Positions 53,053-61,814 of a DNA stretch of 64,000 nt are shown piece after piece (position 1 is the first letter of the stretch; every line of letters begins with the position of its first letter). The stretch lies in assembly GCA_910579935.1 (NCBI GenBank), contig CAJTVQ010000004.1, positions 77,981 through 141,980 of the forward strand, read 5' to 3'. The translations under genes and the position numbers were made by a program. The DNA is from an uncultured Lachnospiraceae bacterium. Lineage in GTDB: Bacteria; Bacillota; Clostridia; Lachnospirales; Lachnospiraceae. The notes below the pieces were generated by a model. That model saw only the letters and a list, made by a program, of their open reading frames with translations. It searched no databases and had not been told where the DNA came from.

Positions 53053-55101
53053 TCACTGTACTTTATATACTTTTACCCCATATTTTCCCATTTCTATATT
53101 TCCGCTTTCCGTTTCGCCCGTCAGCAGGTTCTGCAAAGGCGTTTTAATCCGGACCATACTTTCCGCCGATGCATAATTAAGAAGAAAAAGATACCTGTGT
53201 CCTTCTTTCTGCCGTATGGCAATCTCACAATTCTCCGGCACTTCTACGATGTTGCGGTACGGTTCCTCCACTCCCAGTTTTTTCAGAAACACAGCGGCAG
53301 TATCCAGGGTAAATGCACCGCCAAAATAATACGCCTCACCTGCGCCAAAACTATTTCTGACCAATGCAGGTTCGCCGGCATAGTAACTGGATGTGTAAGT
53401 TCCCAGAACCTCAGCGCTGTCGGAAACCGGAGCCAGAATATCATTAAACACTGCGGCCTCTATGGATTCTCCATCCCAATCTGCATATGCCGTTCCCTCG
53501 TCAGGCGCCACGAAGCTGTATTCCGGAATATCCGTGCCGGCAAGTTTTGAAACCAGCCCCGGCAGCTTTTCCATAATACATCTTCCGTTCCGGTCTTTAT
53601 ATCCGGTCCTGCATCCCATAACCAGTTTTCCGCCCGCTTTTACGTATTCTTCCAAAACTGCTGCCCGTTCTTCTGTCATGATGGATGCATGAGGGTAAAA
53701 TAACACCTCGTACCGCCGCAGGTTCTCCGCTGTCATTCCCTCCCGCATATACACGATATCCACAGGAGCATGTGCAAACTGGGCTGCGGCATATATGTTT
53801 TTCCGGCTTAATGCGTCTACCCTTTCATGCCATTTATCCAGCCGGGCATCCCATATATTATCATAATCCTGTACGATACCGATACGTGCCTCATACACGG
53901 CTCCGGCTATTTCCTGCATTCCGGAAATCATCTTTGCAACTTCCCGCACTTCCCTGAGCCTGCGGTTTTCCCTTCCGGAATAATCCAAAATCCCATGCCA
54001 GTATATTTCCGTTCCTACCGTGCATGTCCTCCAGCGAAAATAGCTGACATAGTCTGCACCATGGGCGATACTCTGCATGGTCCACAGGGTCATCTGTCCG
54101 GGTCTGGGCGTGGGCGCTTCCATTCTGGTATTCCAGCCGTTCGCTCCGGACTGTTGTTCCATAATACCGAATACCGGAGAAACGGAACGTGTTTCCGCCA
54201 GATTACGGCTCCATTTCCTGTCCTTCATCGGGTCATTCCCGTCATAATCATCCAGGCAGTATGCAAAATTAGGATACGAATCATAGGTAATGAAATCCAG
54301 ACTTTCTTTGTTCAACCTATGATTGTCCAAATTGCCAAAAATTCCGTTTGTGGTAACGAAATCATCTTCTTTTATATACTTTCGGATAATATCGGCCTGC
54401 ATTTTTGCAAACCGGCAGGCGCTGTCGGAAACAAACCGGATATAGTCCAGTACCCTGTGCGGATTGGTCGAATCGCTGATGGTCTTTTGCGGAACATACA
54501 CTTCTCCCCAGTCCGTATAGGTCTGATTCCAAAATACAGTCCCCCAGGCTTCATTTAAATTCCCGATCGTTCCGTACTGCTTCTTCAAAAACTCCCTGAA
54601 AGCAATGGTATCGCTTTCGGAATAAAATTCCGCCGTCTCACAATTCAGTTCGTTATCAATCTGCCATCCGATAATGCTTGGATGCTGCGCATAATGAGAT
54701 GCAAACTTTTCGGTAATTTCCGCAGCAAACTTCCTGTATACCGGGGAATTATAATTATAATGGCGCCTTGCTCCATGACGATACCTTATGCCTTCCTTTG
54801 TAACATTCAGGACTTCCGGATATTTTTCAGTCAGCCATGCCGGCGGAGTAGCTGTCGGCGTGCAGAAGATTACTTTCATTTCTGTTCCTGCCACCTTTTC
54901 CAGAAATGAGTCAAAAAAATCAAACGTATATTCTCCCTCCCTTGGTTCCACTTTGCTCCAGGCAAACTCTGCAATACGGATCACACGGATTCCCGCCTCC
55001 CACATCCGCTCCAGATCCTCTTCCCATAAATCCGGACTCCAGTGCTCCGGATAATAACACGTCCCTAACATTACATCTTTTCCGTTTAAAATATACCTCA
55101 T
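53053..55101 (-). CDS. Beta-galactosidase, GH42
   Basis: A 682-residue GH42 enzyme. The N-terminal TIM barrel opens MLGTCYYPEHWSPDLWEEDLERMWEAGIRVIRIAEFAWSKVEP. The acid/base glutamate is in IIGWQIDNELNCETAEF near residue 150, and the nucleophile lies in the region PVFGIMEQQSGANGW near 310. A trimerisation domain (IVQDYDNIWDARLDKW; VDIVYMREGM) and a C-terminal beta domain follow. It has no signal peptide and would cleave imported galacto-oligosaccharides in the cytoplasm. GH42 enzymes often act on arabinogalactan or pectic galactan fragments, which fits the arabinose and galactose genes in this window. It stands alone, 120 bases past a hairpin at 55221. Confidence 0.93.
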   Translation of the reverse strand: MRYILNGKDVMLGTCYYPEHWSPDLWEEDLERMWEAGIRVIRIAEFAWSKVEPREGEYTFDFFDSFLEKVAGTEMKVIFCTPTATPPAWLTEKYPEVLNVTKEGIRYRHGARRHYNYNSPVYRKFAAEITEKFASHYAQHPSIIGWQIDNELNCETAEFYSESDTIAFREFLKKQYGTIGNLNEAWGTVFWNQTYTDWGEVYVPQKTISDSTNPHRVLDYIRFVSDSACRFAKMQADIIRKYIKEDDFVTTNGIFGNLDNHRLNKESLDFITYDSYPNFAYCLDDYDGNDPMKDRKWSRNLAETRSVSPVFGIMEQQSGANGWNTRMEAPTPRPGQMTLWTMQSIAHGADYVSYFRWRTCTVGTEIYWHGILDYSGRENRRLREVREVAKMISGMQEIAGAVYEARIGIVQDYDNIWDARLDKWHERVDALSRKNIYAAAQFAHAPVDIVYMREGMTAENLRRYEVLFYPHASIMTEERAAVLEEYVKAGGKLVMGCRTGYKDRNGRCIMEKLPGLVSKLAGTDIPEYSFVAPDEGTAYADWDGESIEAAVFNDILAPVSDSAEVLGTYTSSYYAGEPALVRNSFGAGEAYYFGGAFTLDTAAVFLKKLGVEEPYRNIVEVPENCEIAIRQKEGHRYLFLLNYASAESMVRIKTPLQNLLTGETESGNIEMGKYGVKVYKVQ

Positions 55102-55220
55102 ATAAATACCTGGCTCCTTTCCGCTCCCATTGAATCACCCGTCAGCACCGGCTGGCATTTTCTTTGGATACCCGCGCAGCAAAGCTGCTAATTTCCTTAC
55201 GTGCCCCTGTGCATAAATAT

Positions 55221-55250
55221 AAGTGCAGCAGAATTCTTTCTACTGCACTT
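55221..55250 (-). terminator. Hairpin after FliD-like gene
   Basis: A 13-base stem with one mismatch (AAGTGCAGCAGAA / TTCTACTGCACTT) and a four-base loop, 40 bases past the FliD-like stop. The T-richness after it on the minus strand is weak. Confidence 0.55.
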
Positions 55251-55289
55251 ACCTTCTATTTTGCAATCTCTTTTATACATTACCTATGA

Positions 55290-56534
55290 TTAAAAAGCAT
55301 CTGCATAACGGGAACTTCCCTGTACATTATACGTTCCGGAAGCTGTATAGCCGCTGGCAGCATTTGCCTGCGTAGTCGTATAATAATCTACGAGCGATGC
55401 GTTCGTAGCAACAGAAGAACCATACTCTTCGAAAACTTCCTGTACCTTGGACATATCCGATTTCTTAAATGTGTCCTCGTCAATTTTCATTCTGCCCTTC
55501 CCGTCTACACTGATTCCAAGCTGCTTCAGTAAATCCGCACTGTTTGCCGTCTTTTCCCTGATATAAGACAAATTGGCTACCACGCCGGAATTCGAACTGG
55601 ATTCTGCCTTATCAAACATACTGTTATAATTGCTTACAAAACTCTTTGCCGTGGCAAAAATTTTGTCAATATCATATGTCTCATTGCCGTCTTTATCGGT
55701 TATCTTTTTATACAATTCCTCCGATGCAAGAGCTCTGCCGGCATCCTTGAGAGCGGCCGCACTGGAACCTGCCGTATTATTTGTATCCGTACTGCCTGTA
55801 ACCGTATTTGTACTTCCCGTAGAGGTACTCGTGCTGGCTGTAGCGCCGGCAAACTGAAGACGTGATGACACTACGGAACCATAACTCATGATGTCATTAG
55901 CAGAAAACAATTCCTGCACTTTGGAAAGATCTGCCGATTTCAGTTTCTCTTCATTCACCTGCAGCAATCCGCTCGAATTGATAGTAACACCGATTTCCGA
56001 AAGTTTATCTGCATTCGCGGCAGTGCTGCTCATCATATTTGCCACATATGCCGTTTTGTTCGTCATCGTGGAACCTCTTGCCGCATTTACGACATTGTTG
56101 TAATCCGCCACATAATCTTTCATCGCGGAAACCACCTTGGATGCCGCACTCTGACCGTTTGCCGTGTCTGTATACGTTTTGTCACTCTGCAGTGCCGAAA
56201 CAGAAGACCTCATGTTCGAAAGTCCTGTTACTAAATTAGCATTTGCCTCCTGCACGTCTTTGGAAACCTTCGGATGCATCTGCGCATCAATTATTTTGTC
56301 AAGAACACTGCTTTTTGAACTGCTTTTCGAACTGTTTGAGCTGCTCGAGCTGCTCTCCTCTGTACTCGAATTCTGCACTTTGTTGTAATAAGTCTTCATT
56401 AGCTTGCCATAGCTGCCGTTCTTAAGACTGGCATAATCTGAAAGGAAATTCAGATTTCCCATTCCGCCGCTGCTGAGACTCTGGAACAAATAGGAATAAT
56501 CCTTATTCGTACCTACATCAATACCAATACCCAT
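55290..56534 (-). CDS. FliD-like repeat protein (flagellar hook-associated protein 2 C-terminal type)
   Basis: A protein of 414 residues without signal peptide. It holds two copies of a module resembling the C-terminal region of FliD: in each, a YNxxxNAA/YNSMFDKA helix leads to a segment of the form ADLLKQLGISVDGKGRMKIDEDTFKKSDMSKVQEVF. The first copy spans about residues 80-225 and the second about 265-400. A serine-rich stretch (about residues 58-80) and a Thr/Ser/Ala-rich linker (about 225-260) separate the parts. The N-terminus MGIGIDVGTNKDYSYLFQSL is not that of a true hook-cap protein. An AAAGGAGTGATGATA site supports the ATG at 56534, and the promoter lies at 56629-56657. A surface or export-linked role is inference. 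Confidence 0.75.
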   Translation of the reverse strand: MGIGIDVGTNKDYSYLFQSLSSGGMGNLNFLSDYASLKNGSYGKLMKTYYNKVQNSSTEESSSSSSNSSKSSSKSSVLDKIIDAQMHPKVSKDVQEANANLVTGLSNMRSSVSALQSDKTYTDTANGQSAASKVVSAMKDYVADYNNVVNAARGSTMTNKTAYVANMMSSTAANADKLSEIGVTINSSGLLQVNEEKLKSADLSKVQELFSANDIMSYGSVVSSRLQFAGATASTSTSTGSTNTVTGSTDTNNTAGSSAAALKDAGRALASEELYKKITDKDGNETYDIDKIFATAKSFVSNYNSMFDKAESSSNSGVVANLSYIREKTANSADLLKQLGISVDGKGRMKIDEDTFKKSDMSKVQEVFEEYGSSVATNASLVDYYTTTQANAASGYTASGTYNVQGSSRYADAF

Positions 56535-56628
56535 TATCATCACTCCTTTGAATAAAAATGTGGACTTCCATGTCCTTACGCCTGATATAATATTATATAC
56601 CATAGCAAAATTCCTTATAGTTAATGTT

Positions 56629-56657
56629 AGTATAACATCCGGGCCCTGAAGTTGCAA
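56629..56657 (-). promoter_or_regulatory. Sigma-A-type promoter of FliD-like gene
   Basis: On the minus strand TTGCAA (56657-56652), 17-base spacer, TATACT (56634-56629). The gap 56535-56844 holds this promoter and otherwise nothing I can name. Confidence 0.6.
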
Positions 56658-56844
56658 GATAACTTGATAAAAAATTAAGAAATAAGATATGTTGTCAGCG
56701 GTTCAGGCAGATTGATACAGGTTCCGGAACGAAGCGGCAGCGCACCGGAAAAATCCCAAAGATTCCCCGCAATAACTGACACCTTATGCTGTTTCTCGAC
56801 ATATTTTATTAAAAAGCGATTCTGAAATCCAATAAAGGAGCGTC

Positions 56845-57723
56845 ATGTCTACAGAAACTGAATGGAATAAACAGTTTAACATTGGAATTGATTCCATCGA
56901 CCATGCACACCAGAAGCTCTTTTCAATCGTACGAAAACTGATCCATCTCAGCAGAGATGAAAACAACGGACAATGGGCATGTGCCGAGGGTATCAAATAT
57001 TTTAAAAATTATACCGTGGAACACTTTACCGATGAAGAATCCTATATGCTGTCAATCGGCTATAAAGGATATGAGGTACACAAGCGCCTGCATGATGACA
57101 TGCGGTATAAAACTCTTCCTGCACTGGAAAAAGACCTTACGGAATCAAACTATTCACAAGAATCCATCCATCATTTTCTTGGTATCTGTCTTGGATGGCT
57201 TACCACCCATATTTTAATCGAAGACCGCGCCATTACCGGCAAAATTCCAAACAGGTGGAAAACGGACCATGCCGGCGCTGATATGGACATTCTGAAAAAT
57301 GCCCTGACCGCCACCTTACAGAAAGTATTCAGGTCACAGACAGAAATTGTGAGTGAACATTATAGCGGGGAGGACTTCGGAGCCAGCCTGATCATCTGGC
57401 TGGTATATCGCTCAACCGCCGAAAAAAAAGTGCAGATTCTCATGGTTTTGGAAGAAAGCCTGGTATTGAGAGCTGTCAGCGCCATGCTGGATATGCCGCT
57501 GACGAAAATGGATAAACTTGTCATGAATGCCGGTAAAGAACTTTCCTTGCGAATCGTGGAACAGCTTGGCATATATTGTCAACAGCCTTCGCCATATCAA
57601 CTGGAAAGCAGCCATTTCATGACGCCGGAACAGTTCAGAAAAACATTTTATTCCGAAATTTTTGACTATAATTTACTGCTTAATATCGGACACGGTTATT
57701 TAGCTTTTTGCGTCAGACCATAA
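56845..57723 (+). CDS. Hemerythrin fused to CheX-like domain
   Basis: A 292-residue two-domain protein. Residues 1-130 are a hemerythrin with diiron ligands visible as IDHAHQKLF, VEHFTDEESYMLS, YEVHKRLHDDM and THILIEDRAIT. Residues ~145-292 look like the CheC/CheX/FliY fold: a beta strand segment VQILMVLEESLVLRAVSAMLD, then MDKLVMNAGKELSLRIVEQLG, followed by a return strand and NIGHGYLAFCV. CheX proteins dephosphorylate CheY; the usual E-x-x-N pair is not clearly conserved here (KELSLR), so this may be a sensory rather than catalytic copy. The fusion would couple oxygen or redox sensing to chemotaxis. AAAGGAGCGTC precedes the ATG. Confidence 0.8.
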   Translation: MSTETEWNKQFNIGIDSIDHAHQKLFSIVRKLIHLSRDENNGQWACAEGIKYFKNYTVEHFTDEESYMLSIGYKGYEVHKRLHDDMRYKTLPALEKDLTESNYSQESIHHFLGICLGWLTTHILIEDRAITGKIPNRWKTDHAGADMDILKNALTATLQKVFRSQTEIVSEHYSGEDFGASLIIWLVYRSTAEKKVQILMVLEESLVLRAVSAMLDMPLTKMDKLVMNAGKELSLRIVEQLGIYCQQPSPYQLESSHFMTPEQFRKTFYSEIFDYNLLLNIGHGYLAFCVRP

Positions 57724-57804
57724 GTCATCCTCTTACCGCAATCAGTGTAACCGCAGGAAGCGCCGGAGGATTTTACAGCGGAATTTCGCAGACAGTACAG
57801 AGCG

Positions 57805-58515
57805 CTATTTTTGTTTCTTCAAAAGTATTCCACAAATAATTACCGCCGCAAAAAAGACAAGGATCAGATACCATAGATTTTCAAGGCAAAAGCCATTATT
57901 CAACATCAATCGATATCCCCAGGCGGCAGGAAAAACGCGCCCTGTCATTTCAAGAAAATCCGGCAGCAAATCAGCGGGGAACATAATCCCTGAAAGCATA
58001 ATTGAGGGCAAAAATATTAACTGCGCTATCATCGTTAGTTTCGCCTGGTTTTTTATGATCAGTCCTAAAATACTTCCAATGCTCAACGACACAATAATGT
58101 ATATAGCGAGTACAAAAAAGAAAACCGGAAGCTGTGCCGGCAAAGCTGCTTGAAACAGTACGGGAGCAAGCAGCACTATCACGCCGCAGGTAATCATCAA
58201 ATGGACAAATGCAGAAAGAAACATCGTAACAAGACCTAAATAGACAGGTACTCCGTTTGCTTTATAAACTTTTTTAATATCACTTCCGTAAGTTTCAATC
58301 AACGATGGCGGCAATCCAACAAACGATCCCATTGAAACACTCATTACAATCATAGATTGTATGAGAGTATTTCTCATTTCAGGCATAACAGAAGTAAATA
58401 TACCGCCCATAAGGAGAAAGAAAATAAACGGAACGATATAGCAAGTAACTAACAGGGATTTACTTCGTATATCCAATTTCCACTGTAACGCCACACCATA
58501 TAAAAAAACACTCAT
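57805..58515 (-). CDS. ABC-2 type transporter permease
   Basis: A 236-residue membrane protein with about six spans, matching the ABC2_membrane group of export permeases (segments near residues 22-42, 60-80, 95-118, 130-155, 160-185 and 212-230). The conserved LPSIMLSGIMFPADLLPDFLEMTGRVFPAAWGYR segment before the last span is typical. It overlaps the ATPase gene by four bases and would form a drug, peptide or lipid exporter with it. The substrate is unknown; the associated MerR regulator suggests export of a toxic compound it senses. Confidence 0.88.
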   Translation of the reverse strand: MSVFLYGVALQWKLDIRSKSLLVTCYIVPFIFFLLMGGIFTSVMPEMRNTLIQSMIVMSVSMGSFVGLPPSLIETYGSDIKKVYKANGVPVYLGLVTMFLSAFVHLMITCGVIVLLAPVLFQAALPAQLPVFFFVLAIYIIVSLSIGSILGLIIKNQAKLTMIAQLIFLPSIMLSGIMFPADLLPDFLEMTGRVFPAAWGYRLMLNNGFCLENLWYLILVFFAAVIICGILLKKQK

Positions 58516-59327
58516 TCTGCTTCCCTCCTTGCCATTTCCATAAAATGCAGTTCCAGTGTGCCACGATCAACTTTAATATCCAATACATGATTTCCCTTTT
58601 GTTTCAACTCACCAAGCAGGGAAATCAAAGTATCTTCAATATTGTCCGTTTCAAAAGTACTGTCCCCTTGCTGCGTTTTGATATGGATAAAATATTTTTT
58701 TCCAACCTTGTCTGTCAGTTCCGAAGCCGTGCCGCAAAAGATAATATTTCCGTGATTCAAAATAGCAATACGATCGCATAAGGTTTCTACTTCCGCCATA
58801 TCGTGGCTTGCCAAAACAATCGTTTTTCCGCTTGATCTGAGCTTTCGGATCTGCTCATGAAGCGAAAGTCTCCCCTCAACATCAAGCCCGGCAGTCGGCT
58901 CATCGAGAAAAATAATATCCGGATCACTAATAAGTGCAAGGGCGAGATGCAGCCGCCTTTTTTGTCCTGTGGACAGCTGGGTATACTGTTTCTTTTCAAT
59001 TTCTTTAATACCGAGAGCGTTAAGCATGGTATAATCAATCTTTTCCCTATTCCATTTTGCAAATAGCTTTACAGCCTCCATCGGTTTGATATAGGCGGGC
59101 AAAGATGATGACTGCAGCTGAATACCCATTTTTCCGTTTACAATAACTGTACCACTATCATATTTTCTCAAGCCCTCAATACATTCAAGAGATGTGGTTT
59201 TTCCTGCTCCATTTACACCGAGCAGGGCAAAAATTTCTCCTTTTTCGATTCGAAGATTAAGTCCATTGAGAACAATATGGCTGCCATAGCTTTTCTTTAA
59301 TCCACGAACTTGTATTGCACTATTCAT
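58512..59327 (-). CDS. ABC transporter ATP-binding protein (export type)
   Basis: A protein of 271 residues with a single ATPase domain: Walker A GVNGAGKTTSLE near residue 38, signature TQLSTGQKRRLHLALAL near 130, Walker B DIIFLDEPTAGLD near 152 and H-loop VLASHDMAEVE. The C-terminal 70 residues (after FCGTASELTDKVG) form a small regulatory tail usual in drug exporters of the CcmA type. GGGGAGGTGGAACG decides the ATG at 59327, which overlaps the MerR gene's stop by four bases; a longer frame upstream reads through the regulator. It drives the ABC-2 permease that follows. Confidence 0.92.
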   Translation of the reverse strand: MNSAIQVRGLKKSYGSHIVLNGLNLRIEKGEIFALLGVNGAGKTTSLECIEGLRKYDSGTVIVNGKMGIQLQSSSLPAYIKPMEAVKLFAKWNREKIDYTMLNALGIKEIEKKQYTQLSTGQKRRLHLALALISDPDIIFLDEPTAGLDVEGRLSLHEQIRKLRSSGKTIVLASHDMAEVETLCDRIAILNHGNIIFCGTASELTDKVGKKYFIHIKTQQGDSTFETDNIEDTLISLLGELKQKGNHVLDIKVDRGTLELHFMEMARREAE

Positions 59328-60124
59328 CGTTCCACCTCCCCGAACGGATTTACTCCGATTTTTGAAAAATAGACTTGCAAAGCCGGCTCCAGATAGTCGT
59401 TTACGATTTTTTGTCTTTCTTCCCAAGCATTTGCAGCGGTATCAATATTACCGACTTCCATCAATTTCGGCAGCATACTCATATCGCCGTTCGTAAATTC
59501 CATGATCAAGCCCCAATATTCTCTTACAACCTGCTGGCATTTTTCACTTTCAGGGGGCACACTTTCCTTTTGAAGTTGTATAATTTCATCACTCAAACAT
59601 TTAAATCTGTCCATAAAATTTAAGCCGCTCTTTTTATCAAATTGATTACGGATATGGTCCAGCATATCATCATCGAAACGTTTAATGAGATAGTAAGAAT
59701 CATTTTTCATTTGCAGATTGACGATAATATCCGCATACTTCTTAAAGTTGACTGTCTGCATTTGTAACACTTCTGCTTTTAACTGTTCTATTGCTGTCAA
59801 AGAAGCTGTTAACTGTTCTATTTTCTTGCGTATGTTATCAGCCTGTTCAGCAAGGGCGTTTTCCACCTCCGTCGGTGTTTCTAAAGAAATTAAGCGCCGC
59901 TTTATATCATCCAAAGAAAACCCTAATGATTTTAAAGATATAATTTGATGAAGTGTAACTAAATCTTTATCTGTATAAAGCCTTCGCCCACCTTCACTTT
60001 CCGCTGACGGGGATAACACGCCCTCTTTATCATAGTATTGTAATGTGCGGACAGTAACTCCTATTTTCTTTGCAACCTCTCCAACTGTCATATAACCTTG
60101 CGGTATTGCCCTGTGTTTTTCCAT
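59324..60124 (-). CDS. MerR family regulator with TipAS-like ligand domain
   Basis: A 266-residue regulator. Residues ~10-80 form the MerR winged helix (MTVGEVAKKIGVTVRTLQYYDKEGVLSPS, GGRRLYTDKDLVTLHQIISLKSLGFSLDDIKRRL), then a dimerisation coiled coil (about 90-125). A helical C-terminal domain of about 130 residues resembles TipAS, which binds thiopeptide-like or other cationic compounds. It heads the exporter operon and overlaps the ATPase by four bases. A palindrome ACGCTGCGT lies in its promoter between the -35 and -10 boxes, as expected for MerR-type activation by DNA distortion, and a matching motif precedes the divergent XRE gene. Confidence 0.9.
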   Translation of the reverse strand: MEKHRAIPQGYMTVGEVAKKIGVTVRTLQYYDKEGVLSPSAESEGGRRLYTDKDLVTLHQIISLKSLGFSLDDIKRRLISLETPTEVENALAEQADNIRKKIEQLTASLTAIEQLKAEVLQMQTVNFKKYADIIVNLQMKNDSYYLIKRFDDDMLDHIRNQFDKKSGLNFMDRFKCLSDEIIQLQKESVPPESEKCQQVVREYWGLIMEFTNGDMSMLPKLMEVGNIDTAANAWEERQKIVNDYLEPALQVYFSKIGVNPFGEVER

Positions 60125-60144
60125 AATCGTTTACCTCCTGTGAT

Positions 60145-60177
60145 ATACTATAAATCATTACGCTGCGTCACAAGCAA
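60145..60177 (-). promoter_or_regulatory. Promoter and probable MerR operator of exporter operon
   Basis: On the minus strand TTGTGA (60173-60168), 17-base spacer containing the palindrome ACGC-A-GCGT (60160-60168 region), TAGTAT (60150-60145). TTGCTTGTGA here matches TTGCTTGTGG in the opposite promoter. Confidence 0.55.
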
Positions 60178-60290
60178 GCTTTTTTTTAATTTCAGGCGGT
60201 AAAGTAACACACAAGAATTTGACAGACAGCAGCCCATTATTCCGTAATCCCAGGAGAAATGTGCTATTTTTCCAAAAATGTTAAAATGCG

Positions 60291-60323
60291 TTGCTTGTGG
60301 CAACGGGCAGTTTAGCCTACAAT
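60291..60323 (+). promoter_or_regulatory. Promoter of XRE gene sharing MerR motif
   Basis: TTGTGG (60295-60300), 17-base spacer, TACAAT (60318-60323). The -35 lies in TTGCTTGTGG, nearly identical to the -35 of the divergent exporter promoter, so one regulator may bind both. Confidence 0.55.
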
Positions 60324-60354
60324 AGTGGTGAAAATCGAAAGGAGGCCATCCCTA

Positions 60355-60864
60355 ATGCTCAACGAAAATATTAAAGCAATCAGAAAATCGAAGGGACTTT
60401 CACAACAAGAGCTTGCTGTCAAGCTGAACATCGTGCGACAGACAGTTTCCAAATGGGAGCAAGGACTGTCAGTTCCCGATTCTGATATGTTAATCTCCTT
60501 ATCGGAAGTGCTTGAAACACCTGTAAGCACGCTGTTGGGAGAGACTGTTATCGAAACGGAGGCTGATACTTTAAAAGCCATTACCGAAAAACTGGAGGTG
60601 ATAAACCTGCAACTGGCACAAAGGAAAATCACGGGAAGAAAAATTATTCATTGGTCGCTTATTTCGTTATGTGCAATCATGGTAATAGTTTTTGCAATCT
60701 TATTAGCATTAGAAAGTTCTTACCTGGGGTGGAATTATAGTGACCCCGAAACCGCTATTCTTGGAGTGGCATTTCATTCATTTGAATGGCTGTTTGTCAG
60801 AGTGGCACCGATGATCCTTGTTGGTGCAATCGTTGGAATTTTCTTAACACGGAAGAAGGTATAA
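60355..60864 (+). CDS. XRE family regulator with two C-terminal membrane segments
   Basis: A protein of 169 residues. The N-terminal helix-turn-helix is MLNENIKAIRKSKGLSQQELAVKLNIVRQTVSKWEQGLSVPDSDML (residues 1-46), followed by LSEVLETPVSTLLGE, the typical Cro/cI-like end. A short amphipathic linker leads to two hydrophobic segments at about 98-118 and 140-162. Membrane-tethered XRE regulators of this layout are frequent in Clostridia next to exporter genes. AAAGGAGGCC supports the ATG at 60355; the frame extends earlier without a site. It diverges from the MerR-exporter operon. Confidence 0.88.
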   Translation: MLNENIKAIRKSKGLSQQELAVKLNIVRQTVSKWEQGLSVPDSDMLISLSEVLETPVSTLLGETVIETEADTLKAITEKLEVINLQLAQRKITGRKIIHWSLISLCAIMVIVFAILLALESSYLGWNYSDPETAILGVAFHSFEWLFVRVAPMILVGAIVGIFLTRKKV

Positions 60865-60970
60865 AACCATCCTGCTTTTGGGGCAAAGTTCGGACTTTAA
60901 CGATTTATCGCAACAATTAACCGTTTTGCAAAACGCATTTTCCCGTGCACCAAGCGTTGGTATGGAAGCG

Positions 60971-60998
60971 TGTTTGCGCTGCATAAGCAGCGCAAACA
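60971..60998 (+). terminator. Hairpin in XRE-TetR gap
   Basis: A perfect 12-base stem TGTTTGCGCTGC/GCAGCGCAAACA with loop ATAA. No T run follows. The loop-side word GCGCTGCAT recurs at 61759 before the flavodoxin-type gene. Confidence 0.5.
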
Positions 60999-61109
60999 TC
61001 CCAACCGCCATGATGAAGCGGGCTTGTTCTCCGTCATACTCTTATTTCAATCTTGACGCCGCTAAGTTTTGGTGCTATAATCTTATCGCTGACAAGATTG
61101 GAGGTTACT

Positions 61110-61700
61110 ATGGAAAACAGACCTTATCATCACGGAAACCTGCGGAATGCTTTAATTAAAGCGGGATTAGAGTTGATCAGTACAGAGGGGGAGGAAAATT
61201 TATCCCTCCGCAAAGTTGCCCTGAAATGTGGCGTCAGCAATGCCGCTCCCTATGCTCATTTTAATAACAAGGATGAATTTATTGCCGCAATCCAGCAGCA
61301 CATTATGGATTTGTTTACGTCAACCTTGGAACAAACAGCAGAGACGTATGCAGATGCCCCTGATTTTCTCTCTATGTTTGGGACTGCCTATGTAAAATTC
61401 TTTTATCATAATCCCTTATATTTTGATTTTCTTTTTTCCAGAAAAAACATTCGGATAAATTTATCTTTGGATTGTGCGGAAGAAAAAGAACTCCCACCGC
61501 TAAAAATACTGAAGCAAACTGCAGCGCGGACCTTTTGCAAAGTTGATATGCCGGAGTCTGTCATGCAAAATAAAATAATAGCGATGTGGGCCTTTGTTCA
61601 TGGTTTATCTGCTATCGCAACTATGCCAAATGTAGAGTATGACAAGGATTGGGAAACGAGAATTGAAGAAATAATACAATCTATACAGACCCCTATATGA
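61110..61700 (+). CDS. TetR family transcriptional regulator
   Basis: A protein of 196 residues. The DNA-binding part is visible as YHHGNLRNALIKAGLELISTEGEENLSLRKVALKCGVSNAAPYAHFNNKDEFIAAI (residues 5-60), closest to the TetR_C_WHG-type regulators. The helical ligand domain follows (FTSTLEQTAETYADAPDFLSMFGTAYVKFFYHNPLYFDFLF). GGAGGTTACT before the ATG at 61110 decides the start. It precedes the disrupted flavodoxin-type reductase gene on the same strand, which it may have regulated. Confidence 0.92.
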   Translation: MENRPYHHGNLRNALIKAGLELISTEGEENLSLRKVALKCGVSNAAPYAHFNNKDEFIAAIQQHIMDLFTSTLEQTAETYADAPDFLSMFGTAYVKFFYHNPLYFDFLFSRKNIRINLSLDCAEEKELPPLKILKQTAARTFCKVDMPESVMQNKIIAMWAFVHGLSAIATMPNVEYDKDWETRIEEIIQSIQTPI

Positions 61701-61714
61701 TACAGCAGAAGAAA

Positions 61715-61801
61715 GAGTGAAAGATTTTTCAAATCTTTCACTCCCAAGTTTGTGTCTGCGCTGCATCCACAAACTTGAAATGCGCGATGAGGCAGCGCAG
61801 A
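61715..61801 (+). promoter_or_regulatory. Terminator hairpin and alternative stems before flavodoxin gene
   Basis: A perfect 13-base stem GAGTGAAAGATTT/AAATCTTTCACTC (61715-61743) follows the TetR stop. Then CAAGTTTGTG/CACAAACTTG (61745-61777) and TCTGCGCTGC/GCAGCGCAGA (61755-61764 with 61792-61801) overlap, so they could be mutually exclusive. Attenuation of the next gene is possible but unproven. Confidence 0.45.
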
Positions 61802-61814
61802 AATGAGGTAAAAT

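Noticed and set aside
60878..61159. A 93-codon plus-strand frame between the XRE and TetR genes
   Set aside because: It runs through a perfect hairpin and into the TetR gene in another frame, with no ribosome binding site or domain.
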